Shown: positions 45,032-53,965, counted from the stretch's first letter. The stretch: DNA of 64,000 nucleotides from Maribacter arenosus (GCF_014610845.1 NZ_JABTCG010000001.1:434001-498000); one strand, 5' to 3'. Translations and numbers: made by a program. Notes: generated by a model not told the origin, from the letters alone.

Positions 45032-46374
45032 ATAAAAAACGGACATATAGCCTCTTGTTATTCGGATTGATCTGCTTTTGGATTAGATCTCAGGATATCG
45101 CCTATAACGATGCGAAACCTACGGTCTTCGAAAATGCCGGCCATATGTTGTATGAGGGGAACCACAAGTCGGCCAAGGAACTTTTGCTTCAGGTGATTTC
45201 TAAAGAACCTGATAATTGGGAGGCCCGAACCTTGTTGGCCAGAGCCTATAGTTGGAATGGTGAATATGATAAGGCCCGGACTGCATTTAACAAGGTAATC
45301 GCTGTAGAACGTAACCAGGAAGCTATATGGGTTTCGGCCATAAAGAACGAGCTTTATGCCAAAAATGAAGCTACTGCTTTAGGATTGGCCAATAAAGCCC
45401 TGATATATCTAAAAAACAGTACCGAGGTAGAGCGACTAAAACAATTGGCTTTGGAACGCATCATGAGCAAAGAGTACCCCGCATTGGGATGGTACAATCA
45501 AGAATCTGCCCTGCGAACAAACAACGATTCTAAAAAGAAGCCGAAAGAGAAAACCAATTTGCCGATGACGACCGAAGCGATTTCGGAAGAAGAACCCTCT
45601 GGTACCATAAAACCAATTACCCCTGTGGACATGGACATTCAGAATAATAGGGTTTCCATTCGAAATGCATTTACGGTCTTTGACCAACGTTATGACCCTA
45701 TGATTTATTCCAGTGTTTCATATAGACGTCAAACCTTGGCAGGAAGCATTATACCTCGAGTTAATTATAGTAATCGTTTAGGTAAAAACGGACTACAATA
45801 TGATCTTGATTTCTATCCCAAGTTTTCGAAACGATTTTATGCTTATATAAATTACGGGTACTCGAACGCAACTATTTACCCAAACCATAAGCTTGGGGGC
45901 GATCTTTATGTTAATCTGCCTTGGGCCATGGAATTTTCGGCTGGGGGACGTTATATCAATTACGATACCAAGGATGTTTCCGTAGTCACGAATTCTATCG
46001 GGCATTATCGGGGGAATTATTATTTCTCCCTGCGTTCTTATATTACCCCTAGACCTGATAATTTAACTCGGGTATCTGGGAATATCTTGGTTCGTAAGTA
46101 CCTTAAGGATGCCGAAAACTATATGGGCGTTAATTTCGGAATGGGTTTTTCCCCGGAATTACGACAATTGACCTCGGGTGATGTGCTTCTGGCCGAAACC
46201 TTACTTTTTATAGAGTCCCAACGCCTAAGTTTCGAATATCAATTCACGCCCAAAAAAAAGAGTCCTAATATTTATAGAGCGAATATGGGAGTGACGCGAC
46301 AAGAATTGGTATATGATTCAGGGAACTACTTTTGGGCTATTTCTGGTGGATTCACCTATCAAGTGAAATTCTAG
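45028..46374 (+). CDS. TPR / YaiO-family outer membrane beta-barrel
   Basis: A 448-residue secreted outer membrane protein. A signal peptide (about 1-21) is followed by TPR helices (residues 30-150; NHKSAKELLLQVISKEPDNW in part, GEYDKARTAFNKV), a low-complexity linker (170-200) and a C-terminal beta-barrel of the YaiO type (residues 205-448; alternating aromatic strands such as RFYAYINYGYSNATIYP) ending in the aromatic FTYQVKF. A TPR domain joined to a barrel is the plan of PgaA- and AlgK/AlgE-type polysaccharide exporters. It is the last gene of the operon. Confidence 0.9.
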   Translation: MNKKRTYSLLLFGLICFWIRSQDIAYNDAKPTVFENAGHMLYEGNHKSAKELLLQVISKEPDNWEARTLLARAYSWNGEYDKARTAFNKVIAVERNQEAIWVSAIKNELYAKNEATALGLANKALIYLKNSTEVERLKQLALERIMSKEYPALGWYNQESALRTNNDSKKKPKEKTNLPMTTEAISEEEPSGTIKPITPVDMDIQNNRVSIRNAFTVFDQRYDPMIYSSVSYRRQTLAGSIIPRVNYSNRLGKNGLQYDLDFYPKFSKRFYAYINYGYSNATIYPNHKLGGDLYVNLPWAMEFSAGGRYINYDTKDVSVVTNSIGHYRGNYYFSLRSYITPRPDNLTRVSGNILVRKYLKDAENYMGVNFGMGFSPELRQLTSGDVLLAETLLFIESQRLSFEYQFTPKKKSPNIYRANMGVTRQELVYDSGNYFWAISGGFTYQVKF

Positions 46375-46544
46375 GGCGTTCAAAATTTGTCTGGGTGGTT
46401 TTGATTATTTCCACATTTACTTGCCTATACTTCTTTTCAACAAGTAACTTGCGATCATTAACCAGATAGCCCACCATGAATTCTATTTAAAATCATGGAG
46501 TGGAGGGCATGAATACCTATCCAAGGTCGATTCCGATTATTTGG

Positions 46545-47858
46545 TTATTTTGATTGCTTTCCTTTGGATGGCAGTTGATCTCCAAAGGCCCATTTGTCGG
46601 CATACATACCATAAACCAATCCGATTTCGTTATCTAGCACATATGTCTCGTCCTTTCCAGGATCGAAGTTTACGTTATATACATAGACCTTTATACCTTG
46701 ATCACGTAATTGCTCCAATAGCTTTGTTTGGCTGGAAATCATCCTACGCGAGAGGGCTACATATTCAATATTATTGACAGATAGGTAATTAAGTTTATCA
46801 CCTACTAGACCCAACAAGGGTTCCTGGGAGAGCATGGCATTGATACCATTGTTCAAAGCTTCTTCGACCGCCATAACACTAAAAAGCTCCATGATCAACC
46901 TACTTTTATCCACAAAGCTGTCAGCAAAGGCGATAGGGTCATTTACCTTGTCCGTTACGAGTGTTGCATCCGGGTGAGCCGCAAACCAATCATTGATTCC
47001 TTTAAAATCCAAGGTATTGTAGTCCCCATAGATTTTATGTTTTTTGAATTCCGATAGGGTCGGGGGTAAGGTGCCCTTATAATCGGTGAACCGGGCCCAC
47101 ATCTTCCAATCATGGGCGGCAACGAGGTGTCCGTCCGAAGTTTCGATGATATCCAATTCAAAAAGACGGAAACCTTTCTTATAATTTTGATCAAGGGCAT
47201 CCTTTGAGTTGGTCGATTTAATTCCATCAACCTCCCCACCGGCATGGGCAATGAAACGATCTATGTTGGGCTCGTATTCATAATGTACTTTGGGAAAATA
47301 GATGTGGTTATCCGAAAGGGTTTGGGGAATTTCCAAGGTAATTGAAGTAGAAATATCATCCACTTGTTCAAGAATGCCTTGGTCCAAGTTATGCATAATA
47401 TAAGCCTGACGACTTTTAAGGGCACTTAATTTTGAAAAACCCATTTTGGCCAACTTTCCGGATTGTTCGCCTAAACTTTGTGAGGCAGAATCATGGGCAA
47501 GAATAGCAAATACAGCCTTGTTTTTTTGCATTCGCCATAAGATATCGACCAAGCTTGCAGAGGCTTCTTTGCTGGCATAGGTATCAAAGGTCCGGAATTC
47601 GAATTTATCGACGGTATTGAAATGTATAATTGTAAGTCCCCTTTCAATGGTCTCTGTTTGTCCCGCAATGGTAAACGTACTTCGCTCCTTGGCATTGAAT
47701 CCGTTGCTTTTCAGTTCAAGTGTGGGGGCCTCCAAAGCAGATCCTTCATATTCATAAGGGGTATGGCCAAAGGATACTTGAAAAAGGAGACTCCATAAGA
47801 CCAAGTAGAGAACGCTACTTGTTGTTATTGATCCAGGCTGTAGTTTTCCTTTTTTCAT
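46545..47858 (-). CDS. ILEI/FAM3-like domain fused to a glycerophosphodiester phosphodiesterase
   Basis: A 437-residue secreted protein with an N-terminal signal or anchor helix (13-31). Residues 45-170 resemble the ILEI/FAM3 (interleukin-like EMT inducer) domain: RGLTIIHFN, FRTFDTYAS, KNKAVFAILAHDSASQSL and KSRQAYIMH. Residues 205-437 are a GDPD/PI-PLC-type TIM barrel: FIAHAGGEVDG, RLFELDIIETSDGHLVAAHDW. The first active-site His and the Glu/Asp pair are present. Such enzymes hydrolyse glycerophosphodiesters; the ILEI fold is carbohydrate-binding in some eukaryotic proteins. It converges with the glycopolymer operon and could act on its phosphoglycerol-type product. Confidence 0.8.
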   Translation of the reverse strand: MKKGKLQPGSITTSSVLYLVLWSLLFQVSFGHTPYEYEGSALEAPTLELKSNGFNAKERSTFTIAGQTETIERGLTIIHFNTVDKFEFRTFDTYASKEASASLVDILWRMQKNKAVFAILAHDSASQSLGEQSGKLAKMGFSKLSALKSRQAYIMHNLDQGILEQVDDISTSITLEIPQTLSDNHIYFPKVHYEYEPNIDRFIAHAGGEVDGIKSTNSKDALDQNYKKGFRLFELDIIETSDGHLVAAHDWKMWARFTDYKGTLPPTLSEFKKHKIYGDYNTLDFKGINDWFAAHPDATLVTDKVNDPIAFADSFVDKSRLIMELFSVMAVEEALNNGINAMLSQEPLLGLVGDKLNYLSVNNIEYVALSRRMISSQTKLLEQLRDQGIKVYVYNVNFDPGKDETYVLDNEIGLVYGMYADKWAFGDQLPSKGKQSK

Positions 47859-48239
47859 ATATTGGGTTTACGATGGATGATTTTCTAACGTTCGGAATCT
47901 TTACGTCCTTTAACAGTATAAAAACGTTAATCCAGGGTGATTATTGCGGGTATTTCGAATGATTCCCTATACACTTAGGAACCCATTTAACCTTATGGAT
48001 ATTTGGATTTTAATTCTTTTTACCGAGAGTATACTTGAGGCAGATGGTTTTTGGCACAATCGGAACAGTTTTAGGCATAAACAGATAAAGTAGGAGGGAA
48101 GTAAGAGGGAAGTAAATACGATAGATGCTTGCGCTATTGAAAATCATCGATGAACTGCAGGGCAGCAGTGTAGTGGGGAAATCCATTCCATTAAAAATAC
48201 GAAGTTGACAACAGCTTTTTTTTGTTTCACCACAATTTA
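47859..48239. other. Intergenic region upstream of two micro-ORFs
   Basis: No gene-sized frame is supported. There is a short direct repeat (GGGAAGTAAGA, then GGGAAGTAAAT, around 48097-48116) and a long T run near 48218. The region should contain the minus-strand promoter of the GDPD gene. Confidence 0.4.
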
Positions 48240-48270
48240 TTGGAGGATGCGTCCGTTATCTATATGTTTA
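48240..48270 (+). promoter_or_regulatory. Candidate promoter of the micro-ORF pair
   Basis: TTG at 48240-48242, 20 bases, then TATGTTTA at 48263-48270, close to TAnnTTTG. It lies 63 bases before the first micro-ORF. The match is imperfect. Confidence 0.35.
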
Positions 48271-48333
48271 CAGTATGAATTTTAACCCAAATCTCCCGAC
48301 CCAAATACGGGAATAACCTAACCTAAAATCCAC

Positions 48334-48432
48334 ATGCTATACGATACCTACGGGGAGGAGTATTTAGCCTTCCTACAAGATTTAAACGAAATTTTAAGTA
48401 TAAACGAATTAGTGGAATTGGATTATATGTAA
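48334..48432 (+). CDS. Micropeptide 1 (32 residues)
   Basis: A short frame starting MLYDTYGEEYLAFLQDLNEI and ending with a stop at 48430-48432. Its C-terminal part matches the next micro-ORF (Y-[LM]-x-F-[LI]-[QE]-[DN]-L-N-E-I-L). It is acidic and amphipathic, with no signal peptide, GG motif or Cys. The pair lies between a promoter-like element and a perfect palindromic terminator, which supports a real transcript. Similarity between two adjacent short frames at protein level argues for coding, but I do not recognise either peptide and give no function. Confidence 0.55.
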   Translation: MLYDTYGEEYLAFLQDLNEILSINELVELDYM

Positions 48433-48469
48433 TCCGTTCCCAATGTGAACCCCAAAAACCCCACAAATT

Positions 48470-48571
48470 ATGGCAAATCAGAATGCAGACAACGCAGCTT
48501 ACATGAATTTTATCGAGAATTTGAATGAAATCTTGGTAGACATCAACGTCTCCAAGCTCAGTTTTTCGTAG
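48470..48571 (+). CDS. Micropeptide 2 (33 residues)
   Basis: A short frame starting MANQNADNAAYMNFIENLNE, stop at 48569-48571, 37 bases after micropeptide 1. It shares the Y-x-x-F-x-x-x-LNEIL core and the following IN with micropeptide 1. Unlike the first it has a small-residue, Asn-rich N-terminus. A strong terminator begins 22 bases later. No membrane helix is evident; the core could form an amphipathic helix. Unknown function: signal, small regulator or two-peptide effector are all open. Confidence 0.55.
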   Translation: MANQNADNAAYMNFIENLNEILVDINVSKLSFS

Positions 48572-48593
48572 TACGCTGGTAAACAATAAAAAA

Positions 48594-48619
48594 GAGCCCT
48601 GACGATATCGTCAGGGCTC
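48594..48619. terminator. Bidirectional terminator
   Basis: A perfect inverted repeat with 13-base arms (GAGCCCTGACGAT and its complement) flanked by A runs on the left and T runs on the right. It can end the micro-ORF transcript on the plus strand and the lipoprotein gene at 48659 on the minus strand. Confidence 0.9.
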
Positions 48620-48658
48620 TTTTATTTTTATTTAAACAAGGTGTTGTTTGTCGAAATT

Positions 48659-49111
48659 TTAGTTTGCATTCGCACCAATGTCCGCCACCGCTAAGATAGC
48701 CGATTGGTTGCTACTATTGGCATGTATGGTCACATGGCCGTTCAACCCAAGTAAACCTTCATAGGTAATAGGATTGCCATTATCCAAGTTGGTTATGGTC
48801 GTATTACTTATTGAACACTCACAAACCTTTAGGGTGATGGCTACCGAACCACCTTCGGCAGCACTGTTAAAGCGAATAAAAGCCGGATTGGTGGCCGTAT
48901 AGGCACCTTGTAGTTCTATCAAAACATGGGTAGACCCATTATCTTCTTGAGTGAAGGTTACCGTCCCGGACACTCCGGAATTGGAAACATCGTAAATTTG
49001 ATATTCAACGCTCTGTAGAATAACGGCTTTAGCCACATCATCTTTACTACAACCAATAAAAACCAAGGCAAGGGTTAAGGCAAGAAAGGAGAGGGAACTT
49101 TTCATTTTCAT
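48659..49111 (-). CDS. Small lipoprotein, paralogue A
   Basis: A 150-residue predicted lipoprotein: signal peptide with lipobox LVFIGC (lipid Cys at 21), then a beta-rich domain with TFTQEDNGSTHVLIELQGAY, NPAFIRFNSAAEGGSVAITL, two Cys in KVCECSIS and the ending VADIGAN (quoted segments are 20 residues or fewer). It is about three quarters identical by eye to the gene at 49452. The pattern faintly recalls CHRD-type domains, but the key His residues do not match. Function unknown; probably exposed at the cell surface or in the periplasm. Confidence 0.8.
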   Translation of the reverse strand: MKMKSSLSFLALTLALVFIGCSKDDVAKAVILQSVEYQIYDVSNSGVSGTVTFTQEDNGSTHVLIELQGAYTATNPAFIRFNSAAEGGSVAITLKVCECSISNTTITNLDNGNPITYEGLLGLNGHVTIHANSSNQSAILAVADIGANAN

Positions 49112-49365
49112 ATTATTTTAGAGTTGTTATTTTATACCAAAATTAGAAATAGGTTTAGTTGAAATCACAATTGGGGATGACTTTTCTACAAAATGACGGA
49201 AATTACCGACGTAAAGCAGTTTTAGAAAACCAAAAGTCATATTTGTTGTATAAATATCGGATTTGATAGAGGGATGACAACGGTTGTGAAAAGGATTATG
49301 GTAATAAATTAAGTAAGGTCACCCTAGCAAAAGGCCTCGAAATTTGTGGAAATAGGATGAAAAAT
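49112..49365. other. Intergenic region between the lipoprotein paralogues
   Basis: No gene is supported. The stretch should hold the promoter of paralogue A on the minus strand. I see no clear TAnnTTTG pair. Confidence 0.4.
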
Positions 49366-49405
49366 AGGCCTTCCTAGGATAAAAAGGATTCCTCTGGAAA
49401 GGCCT
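49366..49405 (-). terminator. Terminator of paralogue B
   Basis: AGGCCTTCC (49366-49374) pairs with GGAAAGGCCT (49396-49405) with one bulge; on the minus strand the stem is followed by ATTTTTC. It lies about 47 bases after the stop of the 49452 gene. Confidence 0.6.
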
Positions 49406-49451
49406 TTTAAATTAAGGCTTCACGGAAAAAGAAAATGTATGTGCTAGCGTA

Positions 49452-49904
49452 TTAATTTGCATTTGATCCAATATCGGCTACGGCTACAATAGGGGCTTGG
49501 GTACCGACTCCGCTATGAATGGTAATATGCCCATTTAATTGGATCAAACCTTCATAGGTAATAGGACTGCCATTATCCAATTTGGTGATGGTCGTATTGC
49601 TAATGGCACATTCACAGGTGTGTAAAGTAATTGCCACGGTACCGCCTTCAGCGGCACTGTTAAAGCGGATATAGGCCGGATTCTCGGAGGTATAGGCACC
49701 TTGTAGTTCTATCAACACATGGGTAGAGCCATTGTCTTCCTGGGTAAAGGTCGCTTTGCCCGAGATTCCGGAATTGGAAATATCATAAATGCTGTATTCA
49801 ACACTTTGAAGTATGACGGCTTCGGCAACATCATCTTTATTACAACCTAGAAAAAGAAGCATTATTACCGATACAGTGACGGAAAGGGAACTTTTAAATT
49901 TCAT
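49452..49904 (-). CDS. Small lipoprotein, paralogue B
   Basis: A 150-residue lipoprotein from ATG 49904 (an ATG six codons upstream is possible but spoils the signal peptide). Lipobox MLLFLGC, then the same beta-rich domain as paralogue A with ECAISNTTITKLDNG, GTQAPIVAVADIGSN. The two genes are a tandem duplication with independent terminators. They differ mostly in the signal peptide and in loop residues. No function is known. Confidence 0.8.
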   Translation of the reverse strand: MKFKSSLSVTVSVIMLLFLGCNKDDVAEAVILQSVEYSIYDISNSGISGKATFTQEDNGSTHVLIELQGAYTSENPAYIRFNSAAEGGTVAITLHTCECAISNTTITKLDNGSPITYEGLIQLNGHITIHSGVGTQAPIVAVADIGSNAN

Positions 49905-50159
49905 AATACGGGGCTTTAACACTACGAATGTATTTTACAACATCTAAACAGAAACTGATAAATATCAGGTTTAGGTGTTATTTAGTCGAAATTCATAATT
50001 TTTCGATGTATGGCACGGACCTAGAACTTTTGAACATTCAATATTTCGTTTACGTGCTTTTCTAAATTACCGGAGATGTTTTACGCGAGTTTTTTGAATT
50101 GTTTTAGGGATAATATAAAAAGTCGGCGAGATACAGCGTTGGCCTTCAATGGGTAGGAC

Positions 50160-50195
<36 letters not shown>

Positions 50196-50400
50196 GCAAT
50201 TATAGTAATTCCTGTAATAGCGTATTTTCGCGCTATTTGATATAATTCAGTTATAACTACAGCACAGCTATATTATAACGTTTTGAATTATGTTCAAGGG
50301 AATTACGAAATATGTAAAAACAACTTACAGGTATTTGGTTTGAATGGTATTCTTAGATACGTTAGCAACCGCTTCATCTCGCCGCCAAAAGTAATCACCC

Positions 50401-50494
50401 GCTAGGTAATTGCTTTTGTCACGGGTTATATAAAATTACTCATGTGATTTCTATTGATTTTAAAGGAATTCGTGAATGCTGCGCATTTGCCGCT
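50401..50494 (+). repeat. 94-base interspersed repeat, copy 1
   Basis: From GCTAGGTAATTGCTTTTG to GCGCATTTGCCGCT. The second copy is at 55996-56087, with near identity at both ends and a few changes and a small indel in the middle. Read on the minus strand both copies give RQMRSIHEFL and a stop, which may be coincidence. Confidence 0.8.
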
Positions 50495-50731
50495 CGGCCA
50501 ACAACTTATTGCTTTCATAAATACTAAATGCTTTCTCAGCCGCATCGTCTCGCATGAAAAACCAAAAGTCTACTAGACTTTCGCTTTTTACATCGTATTT
50601 TAAACGCAATTGCCATCCGCTTGGCCAGCGCCACGACATAAATTTCAAAGATTGAGAATCTTTGAAATTTTGTGCGAGTTGATGCTGATGGCATTTCTTG
50701 CAGAAAGTTGTTGTATATTTTTCATAGCATT

Positions 50732-50751
50732 CCTGCCTGTCGGCAGGCAGG
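50732..50751. repeat. GC-rich palindrome, copy 1
   Basis: CCTGCCTGTCGGCAGGCAGG, one base from the perfect palindrome found at 51160 and 54203. Confidence 0.85.
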
Positions 50752-50790
50752 CTCGTAAGCTTGCCGCAACAGCTAACAGCAGTATTTTGG

Positions 50791-50807
50791 AAGGTCTTGT
50801 AGACCTT
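50791..50807. repeat. AAGGTCT-N3-AGACCTT palindrome, copy 1
   Basis: AAGGTCTTGTAGACCTT; a second copy with a different spacer (ACC) is at 54144-54160. Each lies within 60 bases of a GC-rich palindrome. Confidence 0.6.
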
Positions 50808-51158
50808 TTAAAATATGAGCGAGACTATGCGCTGGGAAAAGCGAGATAATTTCTGAGCACTTGCTAACCTCTTGTCTTGTTTTAATCTTTTCTTTTTAGG
50901 TACTTCTAACATTATGTAAAATAGGACATAAATTTTAGAGATTAAGTATCTCTTAAATTTTGGGCCAGATGTAGCGTTGGCATTTACTAGCACTGTGTTT
51001 GTTGAAGTCTCTTTTCTTTTTTCCTTGATAAAAAAGAAACAAAAATTCAAGAAGAAAATATGCTTCCAAGCGCCCTTTGTGTCTCAATAGCTTCGCCATT
51101 AGGGGGTTTCGCGCCCTAACACAAAGCCGAGAGCAATCGTTCTTTGTGTTACCCACAA

Positions 51159-51180
51159 ACCTGCCTGCCGGCAGGCAGGT
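51159..51180. repeat. GC-rich palindrome, copy 2
   Basis: A perfect palindrome: CCTGCCTGCCGGCAGGCAGG flanked by A and T. It can form an 11-base-arm cruciform or hairpin. Confidence 0.9.
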
Positions 51181-51300
51181 TCACTCCCCTACCGGCCCGC
51201 ATTTTCTTCATTCCACATTTTATTTTCAAATGTTTTCAAAACAACATCATATCATTGTTTTTACTGTGCACGATAAGTCAAAGTTTGCACTACTGAATAT

Positions 51301-53532
51301 TTAAAACTGCTTTACATAACTTACCTTAAAAATTCCTTGTTGCTCCAGTCTACTTAGTTGAGGATTTTCAAAAAAACTACGTTCGTTGTAAACCAAATAG
51401 ATATAGGACATTGGTTTGTACTCCCATGAAAACCTCATATTAATATTTTCTAAATCATTTTCCGAGTTTTTTTGATAGATTCCAGCCAAGCGAATTCTTG
51501 GGTTTATTGCAAATCGTCCCTCAAAAGAATACAAATCAACTTTTTTTGATATTTGGTCAATCCCAACGTTGGAAAAATCATTTCGATTAAATCTTGCAGA
51601 TAATGAGATGTGTGGTATTGGCACGAATTTAAATGTAACGTCAAATAAGGATAAGTCACCGTTAAAATAGTTTCCCCATTCCATAAATCCAGACACACTT
51701 ATCTTCTTCGATGGATCGGTACTTGCCAATACAAAGTGCCTCAAATAATCATACTCGCCGGGCGCTATTTCTATGTTTAGTGGGATAAATGATTCTTTTA
51801 GGTTTTGGTAGTTAGAATTTAGTCCATAACCAATATATCCCCCATTTTGTAAATTTAAATAAAAAGGATTGGCTATAAAAATTCGTTCTATCAAATCCCC
51901 TGTTGACGCTTGATGATAAAATTGTGCAGCGACACTTGGTTCAAATGCCCGAATCCATTTTTTAAATGGTAAATTTTCACCTCTGAAGTTACGTATTATC
52001 CCAGGTGTCGTGCCAATTACATCCTGTCTGGAAATAAAACCCATCTCGGGATTGTAGTTTTTGGTAATTATCGATTGGGTCCACCAACCAGTCCATTTAT
52101 TCGAATTATAATAGTATTGGGCAATTGCTGAAATTCCTTTTTCGTCAGAACCGGAATCTTTAGAATAACTGACCAATGTATTAAGGGAGTGTTCTTCTCC
52201 AAATCTGAAAAAACCATCCACAGTTGCAGTAATATTGGATTCTTCTGTTTGGTTTTTAATCGTCAGTAACCCGCCAACTCTGTTCTGTTTCCCAAAATTT
52301 TTCGAATATCTACCTACAAAAAAATTAGTAGCCGAAGTGAGGGAATCCCCCTTTTGGCGGATTGCAATTCCGCCATAATTTGTTTTGGAAGAATTGTGGA
52401 CAAATCGTGCGCCTGCGACAATTGGAATTGGCCTATTTTCCTCATCTAAACCAATTCTCCGGCTAAAAAAGGGTTGAATATGGATGGCACCTTCATCACT
52501 AGACCGTCTGTTTACATTAATCCCGAACAAGGAGGCATTTTCTAGAAAAAACTGTCTTCTCTCTGGAAAAAAAACGGTGAATCGACTTGTATTGTTAATT
52601 TGTCTATCAACATCTGCCTGGGCAAAATCAGTATTGAAGGTCAAGTCCAAAACATCGTTTGATGAAACAGCCCATTTTATTTCACCCCCAGTCTTGAAAT
52701 CAGAATTTTCCCAATCTTCCGAAGAATCTGAACTACTATATTTTTCTAATGAGGTAACGATATAAGGCTGAATTCTAATATTTGTTTTTGACGGCGGAGG
52801 AGGGCGAATATCTCTTAATATTCCTGCATACTCCATTCGAGCTGAAGGGTATGTTTGTGGAAAAGGAGAAAAGGCTGATATTTCATTTATAATACGGCGA
52901 TTTCGATATATCTGAATGCCCCATTGTTGATTTTCGATATCAAAATTTGGATAACGAATTGTTTTCCAAGGAATTGCAATTTCTGCTATCCAACCGTTTT
53001 CAGTAATTGAAGTTCGCACCTGCCAAATGGCATCCCATTCGATGTCATAATACAACGCATCAAATGATAGATAGTCTCTTTGTACACCGTATGGGTTAAC
53101 TGCAAATGACATGGCGTTTCGTTCAGAGTTGAAAGCATCAAAATTGATGTTGATTAAATCATGGGTGGTATGGTCAAAATCACGCTTAAAATCGGTTGCC
53201 CTTATTGCCGATTTGCCCAAAGTATCTCTACAGAAAATACCGAAATACAGAAACTTATCATCAAAAAGTACTTTTACATCTGTATCTTGAGAAGGTTTTG
53301 CTTTTTGGATGGGATCTACTTGCGTGAATGAAGGGGATTTCGGTGCTTCAGACCAAGCAGATTCTTCCAAAACCCCATCTATTTTTATTGTTGATTTCAC
53401 TTCAATAGCTTTCAGCTCTAATTTCAAGGAATCAGGACTAAATATTTCAGCTTCCTGAGAATAGGAAATGCAGAAAAAAACACTAGTAAATAACGTTACA
53501 ATCAGGTTTTTAAATTCGATTCTGCATAACAT
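51301..53532 (-). CDS. Secreted CBM9-like / DUF5916 outer membrane protein
   Basis: A 743-residue secreted protein. A signal peptide (1-25, cleavage near SYSQ) is followed by a carbohydrate-binding family 9-like domain (residues 40-230; IKIDGVLEESAWSEAPK, VKVLFDDKFLYFGIF, WDAIWQVRTSITENGWIAEI in part) and a DUF5916 region (240-743) rich in aromatic alternating strands that ends in FKVSYVKQF, as outer membrane barrels do. The family is common in Bacteroidota and its role is not known. It is flanked on both sides by long repeat-bearing gaps and is probably transcribed alone. Confidence 0.9.
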   Translation of the reverse strand: MLCRIEFKNLIVTLFTSVFFCISYSQEAEIFSPDSLKLELKAIEVKSTIKIDGVLEESAWSEAPKSPSFTQVDPIQKAKPSQDTDVKVLFDDKFLYFGIFCRDTLGKSAIRATDFKRDFDHTTHDLININFDAFNSERNAMSFAVNPYGVQRDYLSFDALYYDIEWDAIWQVRTSITENGWIAEIAIPWKTIRYPNFDIENQQWGIQIYRNRRIINEISAFSPFPQTYPSARMEYAGILRDIRPPPPSKTNIRIQPYIVTSLEKYSSSDSSEDWENSDFKTGGEIKWAVSSNDVLDLTFNTDFAQADVDRQINNTSRFTVFFPERRQFFLENASLFGINVNRRSSDEGAIHIQPFFSRRIGLDEENRPIPIVAGARFVHNSSKTNYGGIAIRQKGDSLTSATNFFVGRYSKNFGKQNRVGGLLTIKNQTEESNITATVDGFFRFGEEHSLNTLVSYSKDSGSDEKGISAIAQYYYNSNKWTGWWTQSIITKNYNPEMGFISRQDVIGTTPGIIRNFRGENLPFKKWIRAFEPSVAAQFYHQASTGDLIERIFIANPFYLNLQNGGYIGYGLNSNYQNLKESFIPLNIEIAPGEYDYLRHFVLASTDPSKKISVSGFMEWGNYFNGDLSLFDVTFKFVPIPHISLSARFNRNDFSNVGIDQISKKVDLYSFEGRFAINPRIRLAGIYQKNSENDLENINMRFSWEYKPMSYIYLVYNERSFFENPQLSRLEQQGIFKVSYVKQF

Positions 53533-53946
53533 AACTTCTACTTTTTCAACATAAAGGGTTCATGAAAGACCCAATATAACAATAAAAGCAGCTATTTTGT
53601 ATAAGCATTTTTTAAAAGTGTGGATTTTGTGAACTTCTTGTGTTTCATAAATAGTCGTTATAGTAAACCATTTAAAACTCAATGAAAATGAAACCTCACT
53701 CCCCCCACTCCATTCTCGATTTTTCTAAGCCCCTAAAAAACGGCCGTTTTTTGTGAGACAATTATTGGTTGGACTTAATCCCATATTTTGTTTTACACTA
53801 TCGTAAATCTCTTCGATATTGTCCATTCAATTTTTTTAGAACTGCTTTTCAGAATTTAACCTAATAACTTATAGGATTTTATGAATATGCAATTTCATAC
53901 ACTTTTGCGCTGCCTCCTACGTCATCTCGACTTCGCTCGATGAAGG

Positions 53947-53965
53947 CTCGTGTAAAAAGTGTTTA
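53947..53965 (+). repeat. GTAAAAAGTGTTTA module, copy 1
   Basis: CTCGTGTAAAAAGTGTTTA; copy 2 at 59181-59199 differs at one base (CTCGCG). Confidence 0.6.

Noticed and set aside
48323-48586. 87-codon minus-strand frame across the micro-ORF pair
   Set aside because: It overlaps both micropeptides in antisense and shows no conserved pattern, whereas the two plus frames resemble each other.
50391-50494. Attachment site or integron-like element at the 94-base repeat
   Set aside because: No integrase gene, no flanking direct duplication and no tRNA end is nearby; it is reported only as a repeat.
50460-50849. Frames of 62 codons (minus) and 79 codons (plus) in the repeat-rich gap
   Set aside because: They run through the 94-base repeat and the GC-rich palindrome respectively, have no family resemblance, and the plus frame crosses a palindromic element.
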